64,000 nucleotides of DNA from Aquicella lusitana. GTDB lineage: Bacteria; Pseudomonadota; Gammaproteobacteria; DSM-16500. The notes below the pieces were generated by a model. That model was not told where the DNA came from and made no database searches. It saw only the letters and a list, made by a program, of their open reading frames with translations. This document shows positions 1-8,478 of this stretch, piece after piece. Every line of letters begins with the position of its first letter. Within the stretch, counting starts at the first letter, position 1. The stretch spans positions 186,001 through 250,000 of the forward strand of contig NZ_LR699114.1 of the NCBI RefSeq assembly GCF_902459475.1. Direction: 5' to 3'. A program made the position numbers and the translations under genes.

Positions 1-570
1 ACTATCCGCTCACTCATTCCCTATCTACTCGTCGGCGCATGGTTGTGGTTATGCCTGCTTAAATCGGGTGTGCACCCTACGGTCGCTGGTGTGCTGTTAG
101 CGCTCGCGATCCCGGAAGATGGACCGCGATATTCTCCTTTGCGTCGCCTGGAAAATGCGCTGCATCCCTGGGTTGCCTACCTTATCATGCCGCTTTTTGC
201 GCTGGCGAATGCGGGGTTTTCATTTGATGAGTTGTCCTGGTCCAGCCTGTTAGACAAAATTGTGTTAGGCATCATGTTGGGTCTTTTTGTTGGCAAACAG
301 TTGGGCGTATTTGGTTTTTCGTGGCTGCTCATCCGATTTCGTCTGGCTAGACTCCCTGAAAAGTCGACCTGGGCGATGTTATATGGCGTTTCCCTTCTGT
401 GTGGGATTGGTTTTACTATGAGCCTGTTTCTTGGTACGCTTTCTTTTCAAAAAGCGAGTTATTTTTTAGCGGAGGTGCGGCTTGGCGTCGCCTTAGGGTC
501 ACTTCTGTCTGGAATTTTTGGGGCGCTCGTGTTACTTATTAGTTTTGCCCGCGAGCAACGTTCGTCATAG
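1..570 (+). CDS. nhaA: Na+/H+ antiporter NhaA, C-terminal part (5' end outside window)
   Basis: The reading frame is open from base 1, so the gene begins upstream of the window; 189 codons are visible. The protein exchanges Na+ for H+ across the inner membrane. The signature LKSGVHPTVAGV and the segment GKQLG (equivalent to the region around Lys300 of E. coli NhaA) are present, with five or six hydrophobic helices. The ion-binding Asp pair of the family would lie in the missing N-terminal half and cannot be checked. The next gene follows about 40 bases later on the same strand. Confidence 0.93.
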   Translation, partial: TIRSLIPYLLVGAWLWLCLLKSGVHPTVAGVLLALAIPEDGPRYSPLRRLENALHPWVAYLIMPLFALANAGFSFDELSWSSLLDKIVLGIMLGLFVGKQLGVFGFSWLLIRFRLARLPEKSTWAMLYGVSLLCGIGFTMSLFLGTLSFQKASYFLAEVRLGVALGSLLSGIFGALVLLISFAREQRSS

Positions 571-611
571 GAGTAGGGTCTTTGGCTGTGAACATGAAAG
601 AGGTTAATCTG

Positions 612-1337
612 ATGCGTCGTGTAATCGGTTGGCTGGTCCATGCGTTTACTGCAAGCGGCGCCTGTGTTGGGCTGCTTTCACTCCTCGCCATTTACGAGCG
701 TAATTTATTATTAGCGCTCTGGTTAATGGGCGCTGCCATTGCAATTGATGCAGTAGATGGCATGTTTGCCCGCATGATTCGAATCAAGGAAGTGGTGCCG
801 GAAGTCGATGGGGCGCTTCTCGACAACATTGTCGATTTCGTTAATTACACGATTGTTCCCTGCTTTTTTCTGTTGGTGACCAATCTGCTGCCAGAATATT
901 GGCGCATTTTATGTGTCATGGTGATCACCTTTTCCTCTGCTTATCAATTTACCCAAGTGGACGCAAAAACCTCCGATCACTTTTTTAAGGGCTTTCCCAG
1001 CTACTGGAATATTGCCGTCTTTTATCTGTTTTTCTGGCAGATGAGTCCAGCGACCAATATGACTATTCTGCTTTCGCTTGCCCTGCTGAGCTTTGTGCCT
1101 ATCAAGTATGTGTATCCTTCCCGGCTTGATTACCTGACTGACAATAAATATCTGCGTTTCGGGATGATTGTCATGACGACGTTATGGGGCATTGCCACCT
1201 CCGGCTTGCTATGGTTATACCCGCAATCCAATCATCTGCTTGTAGCGATCTCGGTCGGTTATATGCTGCTTTATATTGGCATCAGTTTATACCGTACGTG
1301 GATTCCATTAACTTCCTTTGTCTTTGCCCAAGAATGA
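612..1337 (+). CDS. pcs: Phosphatidylcholine synthase (CDP-diacylglycerol:choline phosphatidyltransferase)
   Basis: An integral membrane enzyme of the CDP-alcohol phosphatidyltransferase family that would make phosphatidylcholine directly from CDP-diacylglycerol and choline. The N-terminal LVHAFTASGA and the metal-binding motif DGMFAR, then GALLDNIVDF, have the spacing typical of Pcs, which differs from PssA/PgsA. About eight hydrophobic segments and 241 residues fit the family. I chose ATG 612 because AAAGAGG lies 8 bases upstream and the family starts near here; TTG 582 (preceded by GGAG) and ATG 594 are alternatives. It overlaps the next gene by ATGA, so the two are probably translationally coupled. 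Pcs usually depends on external choline, which fits a host-associated or choline-scavenging life; that last point is inference. Confidence 0.87.
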   Translation: MRRVIGWLVHAFTASGACVGLLSLLAIYERNLLLALWLMGAAIAIDAVDGMFARMIRIKEVVPEVDGALLDNIVDFVNYTIVPCFFLLVTNLLPEYWRILCVMVITFSSAYQFTQVDAKTSDHFFKGFPSYWNIAVFYLFFWQMSPATNMTILLSLALLSFVPIKYVYPSRLDYLTDNKYLRFGMIVMTTLWGIATSGLLWLYPQSNHLLVAISVGYMLLYIGISLYRTWIPLTSFVFAQE

Positions 1338-2272
1338 TCCCGCAGCGAATACTTGTCACAGGCGGCGCAGGCTTTATAGGTTCGCATACGGTTGATTTAC
1401 TGCTGCAGCAGGACAGGGAAGTGGTCGTACTCGACAACCTGTTTTCCGGCAAACTGAAAAACCTGGACCTGAAACATCCCAACCTTGAATTTGTAGAAGG
1501 GGATGTGCTGGAGTATCCACTCATAGAAGATTTGCTGACTCACTGTGATGCCGTGTTGCACCTTGCCGCTATCGCCTCTGTGCCCCAATCTATTGAGAAT
1601 CCTATTTATACTTTCCAGGTCAATACGCAAGGATTTTTACATGTACTAGAGGCCGTGCGTTCCTCGGGCCGACCTATTCGGCTTGTATATGCCTCGAGTG
1701 CGGCCGTGTATGGTGAGGCGCAGAGCTTGCCTTGCCGGGATGATGCGCCATTGTCAGGGATGCTTTTATCACCTTATGCCCTGCAAAAAAAACAGGATGA
1801 AGATTACGCTGATCTGTACGAGCGGCTGCACGGCGTCAAAAGTCTGGCCCTGCGCTATTTTAATGTTTACGGCGAACGCCAGGACCCTCATTCACCTTAT
1901 TCCGGTGTTATTAGCCGGTTTTTGGATGCGTACCAGAATTCAGCGGAGCTGACTATTTTTGGCGACGGTCGTCAGTCGCGTGATTTTATTCATGTCAGTG
2001 ATGTAGCCAGGGCGAACTGGCTTGCCTTGCAAGGGAGTCATGCAGGCGCAATCAATATCGCGACGGGTCATCCCGAGACACTTCTTAATTTGATTCAATG
2101 CCTTGAAGAAGCAGGTGGTCGACCTGCAAAACTGCGTTTTGAACCTGCACGGGCGGGCGATATCCCTTCTTCCTATGCGAGCGTAACAGAAGCTGAAATG
2201 CATATCGGCTTTACCGCGACCCTGCCATTAAAAGAAGGCATTAGCCGGCTGGTTAAACAAACTATCCCCTAA
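1334..2272 (+). CDS. NAD-dependent sugar-nucleotide epimerase/dehydratase (extended SDR)
   Basis: A 312-residue extended short-chain dehydrogenase acting on nucleotide sugars, probably for surface polysaccharide. The Rossmann motif TGGAGFIGSH is at residues 9-18, the catalytic Ser is in YASSAAVYG and the Tyr/Lys pair is in SPYALQK; the C-terminal RDFIHVSDVA is typical of UDP-glucose/UDP-GlcNAc 4-epimerases. The start ATG 1334 overlaps the pcs stop (ATGA); a longer reading frame from 1184 only runs through pcs and is not used. Neighbouring LPS core genes support a role in cell-envelope sugar supply, but the exact substrate cannot be read from the sequence. Confidence 0.85.
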   Translation: MIPQRILVTGGAGFIGSHTVDLLLQQDREVVVLDNLFSGKLKNLDLKHPNLEFVEGDVLEYPLIEDLLTHCDAVLHLAAIASVPQSIENPIYTFQVNTQGFLHVLEAVRSSGRPIRLVYASSAAVYGEAQSLPCRDDAPLSGMLLSPYALQKKQDEDYADLYERLHGVKSLALRYFNVYGERQDPHSPYSGVISRFLDAYQNSAELTIFGDGRQSRDFIHVSDVARANWLALQGSHAGAINIATGHPETLLNLIQCLEEAGGRPAKLRFEPARAGDIPSSYASVTEAEMHIGFTATLPLKEGISRLVKQTIP

Positions 2273-2331
2273 ACTAGCCAAATCGGTTATCATTAGCCCA
2301 CTGTTTACATTCCGTGCTGGAGAGTCATCAG

Positions 2332-2547
2332 ATGCAAATAAAAAAGGGGAGTGATTTGGAGCCAGCGTGCTGTGCTCAACGCCATTATGAAATCACACAG
2401 GCAGACTTGCCGCTTTCCTGTCCGCCCCGAGACACGCGTGTATGGGATGCGCATCCGCGGGTTTATCTGCCTATTGAAGAAACGGGCCAATTCACGTGTC
2501 CCTATTGCGGCGCACAATATGTGCTGAAAGATTTCGTTCCTGTCTAA
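2332..2547 (+). CDS. Small zinc-finger (zf-CHCC) protein
   Basis: A 71-residue protein of the zf-CHCC type, related to the small zinc-binding subunit domain known from mitochondrial complex I (NDUFS6). The conserved run ADLPLSCP, HPRVYLPIE and FTCPYCGAQYVL supplies the Cys/His ligands. ATG 2332 is preferred over the upstream GTG because CTGGAGAG lies about 7 bases before it. The gene sits alone between the epimerase and waaF. Its molecular job in bacteria is not established; homologues are common single-domain proteins in proteobacteria. Confidence 0.8.
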   Translation: MQIKKGSDLEPACCAQRHYEITQADLPLSCPPRDTRVWDAHPRVYLPIEETGQFTCPYCGAQYVLKDFVPV

Positions 2548-2571
2548 GTCTAAAAGTAGTTAGTTACTGTT

Positions 2572-3588
2572 ATGCCGCAAAAGATACTCATCATAGGGCC
2601 CGCCTGGGTCGGTGACATGGTCATGGCCCAGTGTCTGTTTAAGCTTTTAAAGCAGCGTGATGCCCATGTCATCATTGATGTGCTCGCACCTGCCTGGACA
2701 TTTTCCTTATTGCAACGGATGCCTGAAGTATCCCAGGCAATAGAAATGCCGCTGACCCATGGTGAATTAAACCTCAAATGTCGCCGCCAAATAGCAAAAT
2801 CCCTGCGTTCGCGCGCGTATGATCAGGCGATCGTGCTGCCCAATTCATTTAAATCAGCGCTTGTTCCCTGGCTTGCCCGTATTCCAAAGCGCACAGGTTG
2901 GCGCGGTGAGTGCCGGTATGTGGTACTAAACGATATCCGCCATCTGGAAAAGAAACGTTATCCGCTTATGATTGATCAGTTTATGGCGCTGGGTTTGCCG
3001 CCTGCCGAACCGTTACCCGAGCAGCCGCCTTATCCGGAATTTGAAGTATTGCCAGCTTCCCAGGCGAGCGTGCTCGAAAAGCATAAGCCACTTTGGCGCG
3101 GCCGCCCAGTGCTTGCGTTATGTGCTGGCGCAGAATATGGGCCGTCTAAACGCTGGCCGGAAGAATATTATGCGCAGGTTGCCAATCAAAAAATGGCAGA
3201 AGGCTGGGATGTCTGGCTGCTGGGTTCCCAGAAAGACCGACCCGTGACAGAGAAAATCATGCAGCTCACAGGGAATCGATGTGACAACCTGGCGGGCAGA
3301 CCTGATCTGGCGGAAACAATTGATCTGTTATCGCTGGTTTCAGGCGTAGTGACCAACGATTCAGGCTTGATGCATGTGGCGGCAGCGCTTAAAAAACCCC
3401 TCATTGCCCTGTACGGCTCAACCAGCCCGGCTTTTACGCCGCCACTGTCGCGTGACGCCACCATTTTACAGCTCAAACTCGATTGTCAGCCTTGTTTTGA
3501 GCGTATCTGTCCTCTTGATCATTACCGCTGCATGCGGGATTTAACGCCTGACCGTGTTCTTCAAGCCATGACGACGTGGGGTGGTTAG
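2572..3588 (+). CDS. waaF: ADP-heptose:LPS heptosyltransferase II
   Basis: A GT-B glycosyltransferase (family GT9) that adds the second heptose to the inner core of lipopolysaccharide on the cytoplasmic face of the inner membrane. The N-terminal IIGPAWVGDMVMAQ and the C-terminal donor-binding block VTNDSGLMHVAAAL followed by ALYGSTSP are diagnostic. The 338-residue length matches the family. The waaC start follows the stop by one base, so the pair is an operon. Confidence 0.95.
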   Translation: MPQKILIIGPAWVGDMVMAQCLFKLLKQRDAHVIIDVLAPAWTFSLLQRMPEVSQAIEMPLTHGELNLKCRRQIAKSLRSRAYDQAIVLPNSFKSALVPWLARIPKRTGWRGECRYVVLNDIRHLEKKRYPLMIDQFMALGLPPAEPLPEQPPYPEFEVLPASQASVLEKHKPLWRGRPVLALCAGAEYGPSKRWPEEYYAQVANQKMAEGWDVWLLGSQKDRPVTEKIMQLTGNRCDNLAGRPDLAETIDLLSLVSGVVTNDSGLMHVAAALKKPLIALYGSTSPAFTPPLSRDATILQLKLDCQPCFERICPLDHYRCMRDLTPDRVLQAMTTWGG

Positions 3589-3589
3589 T

Positions 3590-4609
3590 ATGCGTGTGCT
3601 GCTAATAAAAACCTCATCCATGGGTGATATCATCCACACGCTGCCCGCTTTGACTGACGCGGGCAAGGCCGTGCCTGGCATTATTTTTGATTGGTTGGTA
3701 GAAGATGCTTTTGTTGATATTCCTCGCTGGCATCCCTGCGTAGATAAAATTATTCCCGTTGCTCTGCGTCGTTGGCGCAAGGGCATTTTTTCACGCGATA
3801 CACGCGCAGAATGGAAAACGCTTCGCGGCAAGCTGGATCAGCAGCGTTATGATCTTATTCTGGATGCGCAGGGGTTGGTAAAAAGTGCTTTCCTGGCTTT
3901 TTTTACCAAAGGCCTTCGTGCAGGGTTAGGCTGGCGCTCAGCGCGCGAAAAGCTAGCATCGCTTGCTTATCAGCGTAAATGTACCGTGAATTTTCATCAG
4001 CATGCGATTGTGCGCATGCGCAGCCTGTTTGCACAAGCTTTAGGCTATCACGTGCCTGAGACACTGCCTGAATTTAATCTTGACCGTCAACAGTTTCAGC
4101 AGCCGTCTCAGCCGGAAAACTATCTGGTTTTTTTGCATGGTACGACATGGGTAACGAAACAGTGGCCGGAAAAATATTGGATTGAGCTGGGTGAATTAGC
4201 GGCAGCCGCAGGTTTTCGCATAAAAATGAGCGGTGGCAATGCGCTTGAAATGGAAAGAGCGGAACGCATGGCTAAACAGTGTGCGGCGATTGAAGTCATA
4301 CCCTATCTTGGCATTGCCGGCATGGCAGCATTGCTTGCCAATGCAAAAGGAGCGGTGTCGGTGGATACGGGTTTTGGTCATCTGGCAGCCGCGCTGGATG
4401 TGCCAACGGTTTCTCTTTATGGGCCAACGAATCCTGCTTTTACGGGGGCATTAGGCCGCACGTCCATTCATCTTGCTACACCATTTTCTTGCGCTCCCTG
4501 CTTAAGCCGCACCTGCAGCTACAAAACACCTTCCAGCGTGACACCCGCCTGCTTTGGCACCCTGCCGCCTCAGCGGGTATGGGAAGCGATGCAAGGCTTG
4601 ATTGGTTAA
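3590..4609 (+). CDS. waaC: ADP-heptose:LPS heptosyltransferase I
   Basis: A GT9 heptosyltransferase that adds the first heptose to Kdo2-lipid A. Seen in the sequence: MRVLLIKTSSMGDIIHTLPA at the N-terminus, the SAREKLASLAY region, and the donor-binding SVDTGFGHLAAALDVP with YGPTNP near the C-terminus. The start ATG 3590 lies one base after the waaF stop; the frame extends back to GTG 3581 but that is not needed. 339 residues, a little longer than the E. coli enzyme because of a Cys-rich tail (CAPCLSRTC) shared with several relatives. Confidence 0.95.
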   Translation: MRVLLIKTSSMGDIIHTLPALTDAGKAVPGIIFDWLVEDAFVDIPRWHPCVDKIIPVALRRWRKGIFSRDTRAEWKTLRGKLDQQRYDLILDAQGLVKSAFLAFFTKGLRAGLGWRSAREKLASLAYQRKCTVNFHQHAIVRMRSLFAQALGYHVPETLPEFNLDRQQFQQPSQPENYLVFLHGTTWVTKQWPEKYWIELGELAAAAGFRIKMSGGNALEMERAERMAKQCAAIEVIPYLGIAGMAALLANAKGAVSVDTGFGHLAAALDVPTVSLYGPTNPAFTGALGRTSIHLATPFSCAPCLSRTCSYKTPSSVTPACFGTLPPQRVWEAMQGLIG

Positions 4610-4616
4610 TTACTTT

Positions 4617-4770
4617 AGCTGGACGTTGGCCATTTTTGTCAAATGATGCTGATTCTACAGAATGGCTGTCATCTTGGGCACAGCGCATTACTGTCCGGTA
4701 AATTTCTGCTTTCGTCGTCGTCCCGCGGACAAGCCGCGGGACGACGACGAAAGCAGGATTTCCAAATGCA
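4617..4770. repeat. MITE-like palindromic repeat: family B left end with nested family A hairpin
   Basis: The segment starts with GCTGGACGTTGGCCATTTTT, the terminal inverted repeat of the family B element seen complete at 52373-52539, and continues with the same internal sequence for about 70 bases. At AGCGCATTACTGTCCGGT it switches to family A. That part forms a perfect 22-bp hairpin, arms 4707-4728 and 4734-4755, with core CGTCGTCCCGCGG. No matching right end of B is seen, so the copy is truncated. The hairpin may also stop transcription of waaC, although there is no T-run. Confidence 0.75.
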
Positions 4771-4799
4771 CAATAGGAAATCCTTATCGATGATCGATC

Positions 4800-5633
4800 T
4801 CATCCCCTCTCATTTTTATAATCCACAATAGCGTCAGGCTGATAACTGTCGTCCGTCAGATCAGTATCTTTTTGGGTTTTTTCGATGCAATCATCCATCG
4901 TTTCTCTTGCCTCAGTATCATCGAGTGCGCCCATGTTGCGCATGGCGAGATGGCGCCGGTCCAGATGTAAATCGCAATAAGTTGGAAAGGAAGTTATCTG
5001 AATGCGGCTGTTTTTGCGGATACTGTCATTGGTATAGGTGTTGGCAATGGGGAAGTAATTACCATAGCCCACGTAGTTGAGTGTGCGCAGGTCCGTTTCA
5101 GCTCCTTTAAAATTATTGATGCCTGCATTCCAGAGATAGGAAGCAACTTTTCTGGCGCGTGCCTCTGATAACCTGCGTTCCCAACGCGGACGTGAAAAAC
5201 CGCTGGTGTTGCCCGAGATAATAATATTGTTGTTGGGATAACGTTGCAGTACCGTTGCGGCACTGTCGAGAATAGGCCCTGCCTGCGGCAGAAATTCTGC
5301 TGAATTAGGCTCAAATAATTTATCGCTGGGAATATTAATACCGACAAAGTCGCCGACTTTATAGACTTGTCCACCCGATTGAATCACACCGCCTGCATCA
5401 TAACGGAGCGTCGTCATGTAGTAACCCAGCGCACCACCGCCCAGACCGCCCACTGTCATGAGCGTTTTGGAGCCGCCAAGGACGGCAATACTTCCTGCGC
5501 CTACGCCAGCACCCGCTGCTGCGCCGACGGGACTGCCAGTGGTGTGATTGTTGGAAATAAACGGGTTATAAGAACAACCCGATAGGAAAAATAACATCAA
5601 CACCAACCTAAGAACGTTTGCTTCCCTTTTCAT
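4800..5633 (-). CDS. OmpA-family lipoprotein with glycine-zipper segment
   Basis: A 277-residue exported lipoprotein. The signal peptide ends in the lipobox LSGC (Cys near residue 20), followed by a Gly/Ala-rich hydrophobic stretch (about residues 35-75, GAAAGAGVGAG and GGLGGGALGYY). A peptidoglycan-binding OmpA-like domain covers about residues 105-220 (LFEPNSAEF, SEARARKVASYL, NSRIQI). The tail is acidic. ATG 5633 is preceded by TTGGAAG at good spacing; TTG 5645 is less likely. It probably anchors the outer membrane to the wall. Some Legionella secretion-system lipoproteins have this general architecture, but nothing here ties it to one. Confidence 0.8.
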   Translation of the reverse strand: MKREANVLRLVLMLFFLSGCSYNPFISNNHTTGSPVGAAAGAGVGAGSIAVLGGSKTLMTVGGLGGGALGYYMTTLRYDAGGVIQSGGQVYKVGDFVGINIPSDKLFEPNSAEFLPQAGPILDSAATVLQRYPNNNIIISGNTSGFSRPRWERRLSEARARKVASYLWNAGINNFKGAETDLRTLNYVGYGNYFPIANTYTNDSIRKNSRIQITSFPTYCDLHLDRRHLAMRNMGALDDTEARETMDDCIEKTQKDTDLTDDSYQPDAIVDYKNERG

Positions 5634-5829
5634 GGCAACTTCCAAAATGAGATTTTTACGATTATAGCGTGATCAGGCAGTTAAAAAAATGATGATTGCA
5701 GTGTTTGGCGGCATAGCAATCAAATTTTGTCGGAAAGCAATATCGATTATTAAAAAGAAGATCATAGAAATAGTCTTTTTAATTAAGTACTATGAATTGA
5801 GGAGTCTTTTCACTTTCAAGGTGAAATGC

Positions 5830-7554
5830 ATGAAGCAATTCCTGAAACCGCGTCACTATACGGCCTGGCAGCTAATTAAATTATATTGGCAGTCAGACCA
5901 GCGTTCGCATGCTTATTTTGTTTTCACGATCGTCATGATCATGACGATTTTTCTGGTTGGTTTTGACGTTGCCTTCAGTTATTGGGCCAATTATTTTTAT
6001 AATGCCCTTCAGGCTTATAATATCCGCGAAACGGTTTATTGGCTTATTGTGTTTTGCGTATTGGCGGCGCTTTATATTATTCTCGCTGTCTATCGTTATT
6101 ATATTTCCCAGCTTTTTGCATTGCGCTGGCGACGCTGGCTCACAGACCAGTTTGTCAATCGCTGGCTAGAGAAGCGCGACTATTATTATCTCGAAACCTT
6201 TGATGAACGCACAGATAACCCCGATCAGCGTATTCAGGAAGACGTGGGGGCGCTGGTGACGGCATCGATTTCCCTATCGATGGGTTTGATCAGCTCCATT
6301 ACCACCTTTTTTGCGTTTATTTATGTGTTATGGGAATTATCTGGCGAGATTCGTTTGCCTCTGGGCCCGCTGGGCACATTACATATACCCGGTTATCTGG
6401 TATGGGTTGCGATTGTGTATGCATTAATGGGCACGTATTTTGCTTTCAAAATTGGTTACCCGCTCATCGGACTCAACTTTGAGCAGCAGCGTCGTGAGGC
6501 CACATTTCGCTTTGCCGCGATAGATTTACGGTCGCATGCAGAACATGTCGCGCTTTACCGGGGTGAAGCGCATCAGAAAAGCATTTTGGATCGTCTGTTT
6601 GGTCGTGTGCTTGAGAATTGGTTTTTTATTATATTGCGACAGAAAAAATTGCTCTGGTTTACTTCCAGTTATAACCAGGTGGCCGTTTTACTGCCGCTTT
6701 TGGTCGCGCTGCCCAATTATTTTAACAAGGTTTTTTTATTGGGCGGCCTGATGCAAAGTCTGCGTGCTTTCAGTAGCATTCAGGAAGCCTCCTCCTTTTT
6801 TGTCAATGCATATACACAAATTGCTGAATGGCGTGCAGTGGCACGACGTTTAACCACTTTTCTGGATCATCTGCAGGAAATTGATGAAAGCGTAACGCGA
6901 CAGAAAAAATTAGTGTTTGAGAAAAAACCAGAAAACAAAATCATTTCAAAGCAGGTTACCATTACAACGCCTCAAGGCGCGACCTTGTTAAAAAATATCA
7001 ATGAAATATTCACGCATGGCAATCATTACTTGATTAAAGGTGTCTCAGGTATCGGAAAAAGTACCTTTATTCGTGCCGTGGCAGGCATATGGCCTTTTGC
7101 TGCAGGGGAAATAGTCTTGCCGTTGGAACAAAAGCTGATGTATTTACCGCAAAAACCGTATATGCCGATAGGAACACTGGCAGACGCCATTTTATTTCCT
7201 GACCGACAACATAACCCTGATCTGGAAAAAAAGCTGGAACAGGTACTAAAGGATTGCAAGTTGGAAAACCTGATTCCCCGCCTGAACGAAACCGCGTCCT
7301 GGTCTGAACAATTGTCTCCGGGTGAGCAGCAGCGCGTGGCGTTTGCACGCGTCCTGTTGCACCAGCCGGACTGGATTTTTCTTGATGAAAGCACGTCCAT
7401 GCTGGATTTGCAGAATGAAGAATATCTTTATCAACTTTTACGCTCGCGCTTGCCACATTGTTCACTGGTAAGCGTGGGTCATCGTCCCAGCCTGGATGCT
7501 TTTCATGATCACATTATTAATATGGCAAAGTATAGCTATCAGCCAGCTGGCTAA
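5830..7554 (+). CDS. ABC transporter, fused permease and ATPase (SbmA/BacA-YddA-like)
   Basis: A 574-residue half-transporter with an ABC_membrane_2 type membrane domain (residues about 20-330, including the family segment YYLETFDERTDNPDQRIQED) and a C-terminal ATPase. Walker A is GVSGIGKST, the signature is LSPGEQQRVAFAR and Walker B is WIFLDEST. Relatives include YddA, human ABCD transporters and the peptide importer SbmA/BacA, so peptides or fatty-acyl compounds are possible substrates. ATG 5830 with AAGGTGA upstream is preferred over the much longer frame from 5689, whose extra residues do not resemble the family. Confidence 0.88.
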   Translation: MKQFLKPRHYTAWQLIKLYWQSDQRSHAYFVFTIVMIMTIFLVGFDVAFSYWANYFYNALQAYNIRETVYWLIVFCVLAALYIILAVYRYYISQLFALRWRRWLTDQFVNRWLEKRDYYYLETFDERTDNPDQRIQEDVGALVTASISLSMGLISSITTFFAFIYVLWELSGEIRLPLGPLGTLHIPGYLVWVAIVYALMGTYFAFKIGYPLIGLNFEQQRREATFRFAAIDLRSHAEHVALYRGEAHQKSILDRLFGRVLENWFFIILRQKKLLWFTSSYNQVAVLLPLLVALPNYFNKVFLLGGLMQSLRAFSSIQEASSFFVNAYTQIAEWRAVARRLTTFLDHLQEIDESVTRQKKLVFEKKPENKIISKQVTITTPQGATLLKNINEIFTHGNHYLIKGVSGIGKSTFIRAVAGIWPFAAGEIVLPLEQKLMYLPQKPYMPIGTLADAILFPDRQHNPDLEKKLEQVLKDCKLENLIPRLNETASWSEQLSPGEQQRVAFARVLLHQPDWIFLDESTSMLDLQNEEYLYQLLRSRLPHCSLVSVGHRPSLDAFHDHIINMAKYSYQPAG

Positions 7555-7586
7555 ACCCACCGAGCAGGCGGAATGATAGAGGATGC

Positions 7587-8402
7587 TTATTTTTGACATC
7601 GCGGGCAAAAAACGGTACTACGCTGGGCAAGACGCAATAACCGTAAGGTAGAAGCGCAGCGCAAGCAGGGTTCACCGTCGCGTCCATAGACTTGTAACTC
7701 TACGCTGAAATAGCCGGGTGAACCGGAGGGGCGGGTGAAATCTTTGAGAGTGGTGCCGCCCTTCTTGATGGCTTTTTTTAGTACCGATTGAATGGCCGCG
7801 GCGAGTGCCTGATAGTTTGTTCGTGTCAGGCTCCCCGCGGATCGCTCGGGGTGGATACCAGCGTCAAAGAGTGCTTCCGTAGCATAAATATTGCCTACGC
7901 CTGCCACAATACGGCTATCCATGATATAAGATTTGATGGCTATTTTTTTATTTTGCGCCTGCTCGTATAGGTAGTCTCCATTAAAAGCACCTGTCAGCGG
8001 TTCGGGACCGATATGGCAAAGCAGGGCATGATGCTCAGGCGGCTCAGGTGTCCACAGAACGGCACCAAAGCGGCGCGGGTCAGTTAGACGCAGACATTTT
8101 TGATTTTCAAAACAGATATCAAGATGATCATGCTTTTGCGCGGTCGCGGTGCATGGCAGAATGTGCAGGCGGCCAGACATCCCAAGGTGCAGAATCAATG
8201 TGCCGTGATCAAAGCCAAATAACAGGTACTTTCCCCGTCTGACTATATTTTGAACAATGCTTCCCTGCAGTTTGGCCTTAAGACGAGGTGGCAGAGGCCA
8301 GCGCAACTGCTTGTGGCGCACCACTACTTCCGTTACCTTCTGGTGAATAATATGGGGCTTTATCCCTCTCAGGGTGGTTTCAACTTCAGGCAATTCGGGC
8401 AT
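7587..8402 (-). CDS. mutM: Formamidopyrimidine-DNA glycosylase
   Basis: A base-excision repair enzyme removing 8-oxoguanine and formamidopyrimidines. The mature N-terminus PELPEVETTLRGI contains the catalytic Pro2 and Glu3; the C-terminus is a CxxC/CxxC zinc finger (CLRCASTLR ... CPRCQK). The 271-residue length matches the family exactly when ATG 8402 is used. The frame extends upstream to 8549 but that would bury the catalytic N-terminus, so it is rejected. Confidence 0.97.
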   Translation of the reverse strand: MPELPEVETTLRGIKPHIIHQKVTEVVVRHKQLRWPLPPRLKAKLQGSIVQNIVRRGKYLLFGFDHGTLILHLGMSGRLHILPCTATAQKHDHLDICFENQKCLRLTDPRRFGAVLWTPEPPEHHALLCHIGPEPLTGAFNGDYLYEQAQNKKIAIKSYIMDSRIVAGVGNIYATEALFDAGIHPERSAGSLTRTNYQALAAAIQSVLKKAIKKGGTTLKDFTRPSGSPGYFSVELQVYGRDGEPCLRCASTLRLLRLAQRSTVFCPRCQK

Positions 8403-8478
8403 TGCTATTATTTTCCTCGTCGGAATGGTTAGGTGTGGTATTATAGGGCAAATTTCATAAGAGGAGAGGGCCATCATT

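Noticed and set aside
1184-1333. 50-codon N-terminal extension of the epimerase
   Set aside because: Lies entirely inside pcs in another frame; the Rossmann motif begins right after ATG 1334.
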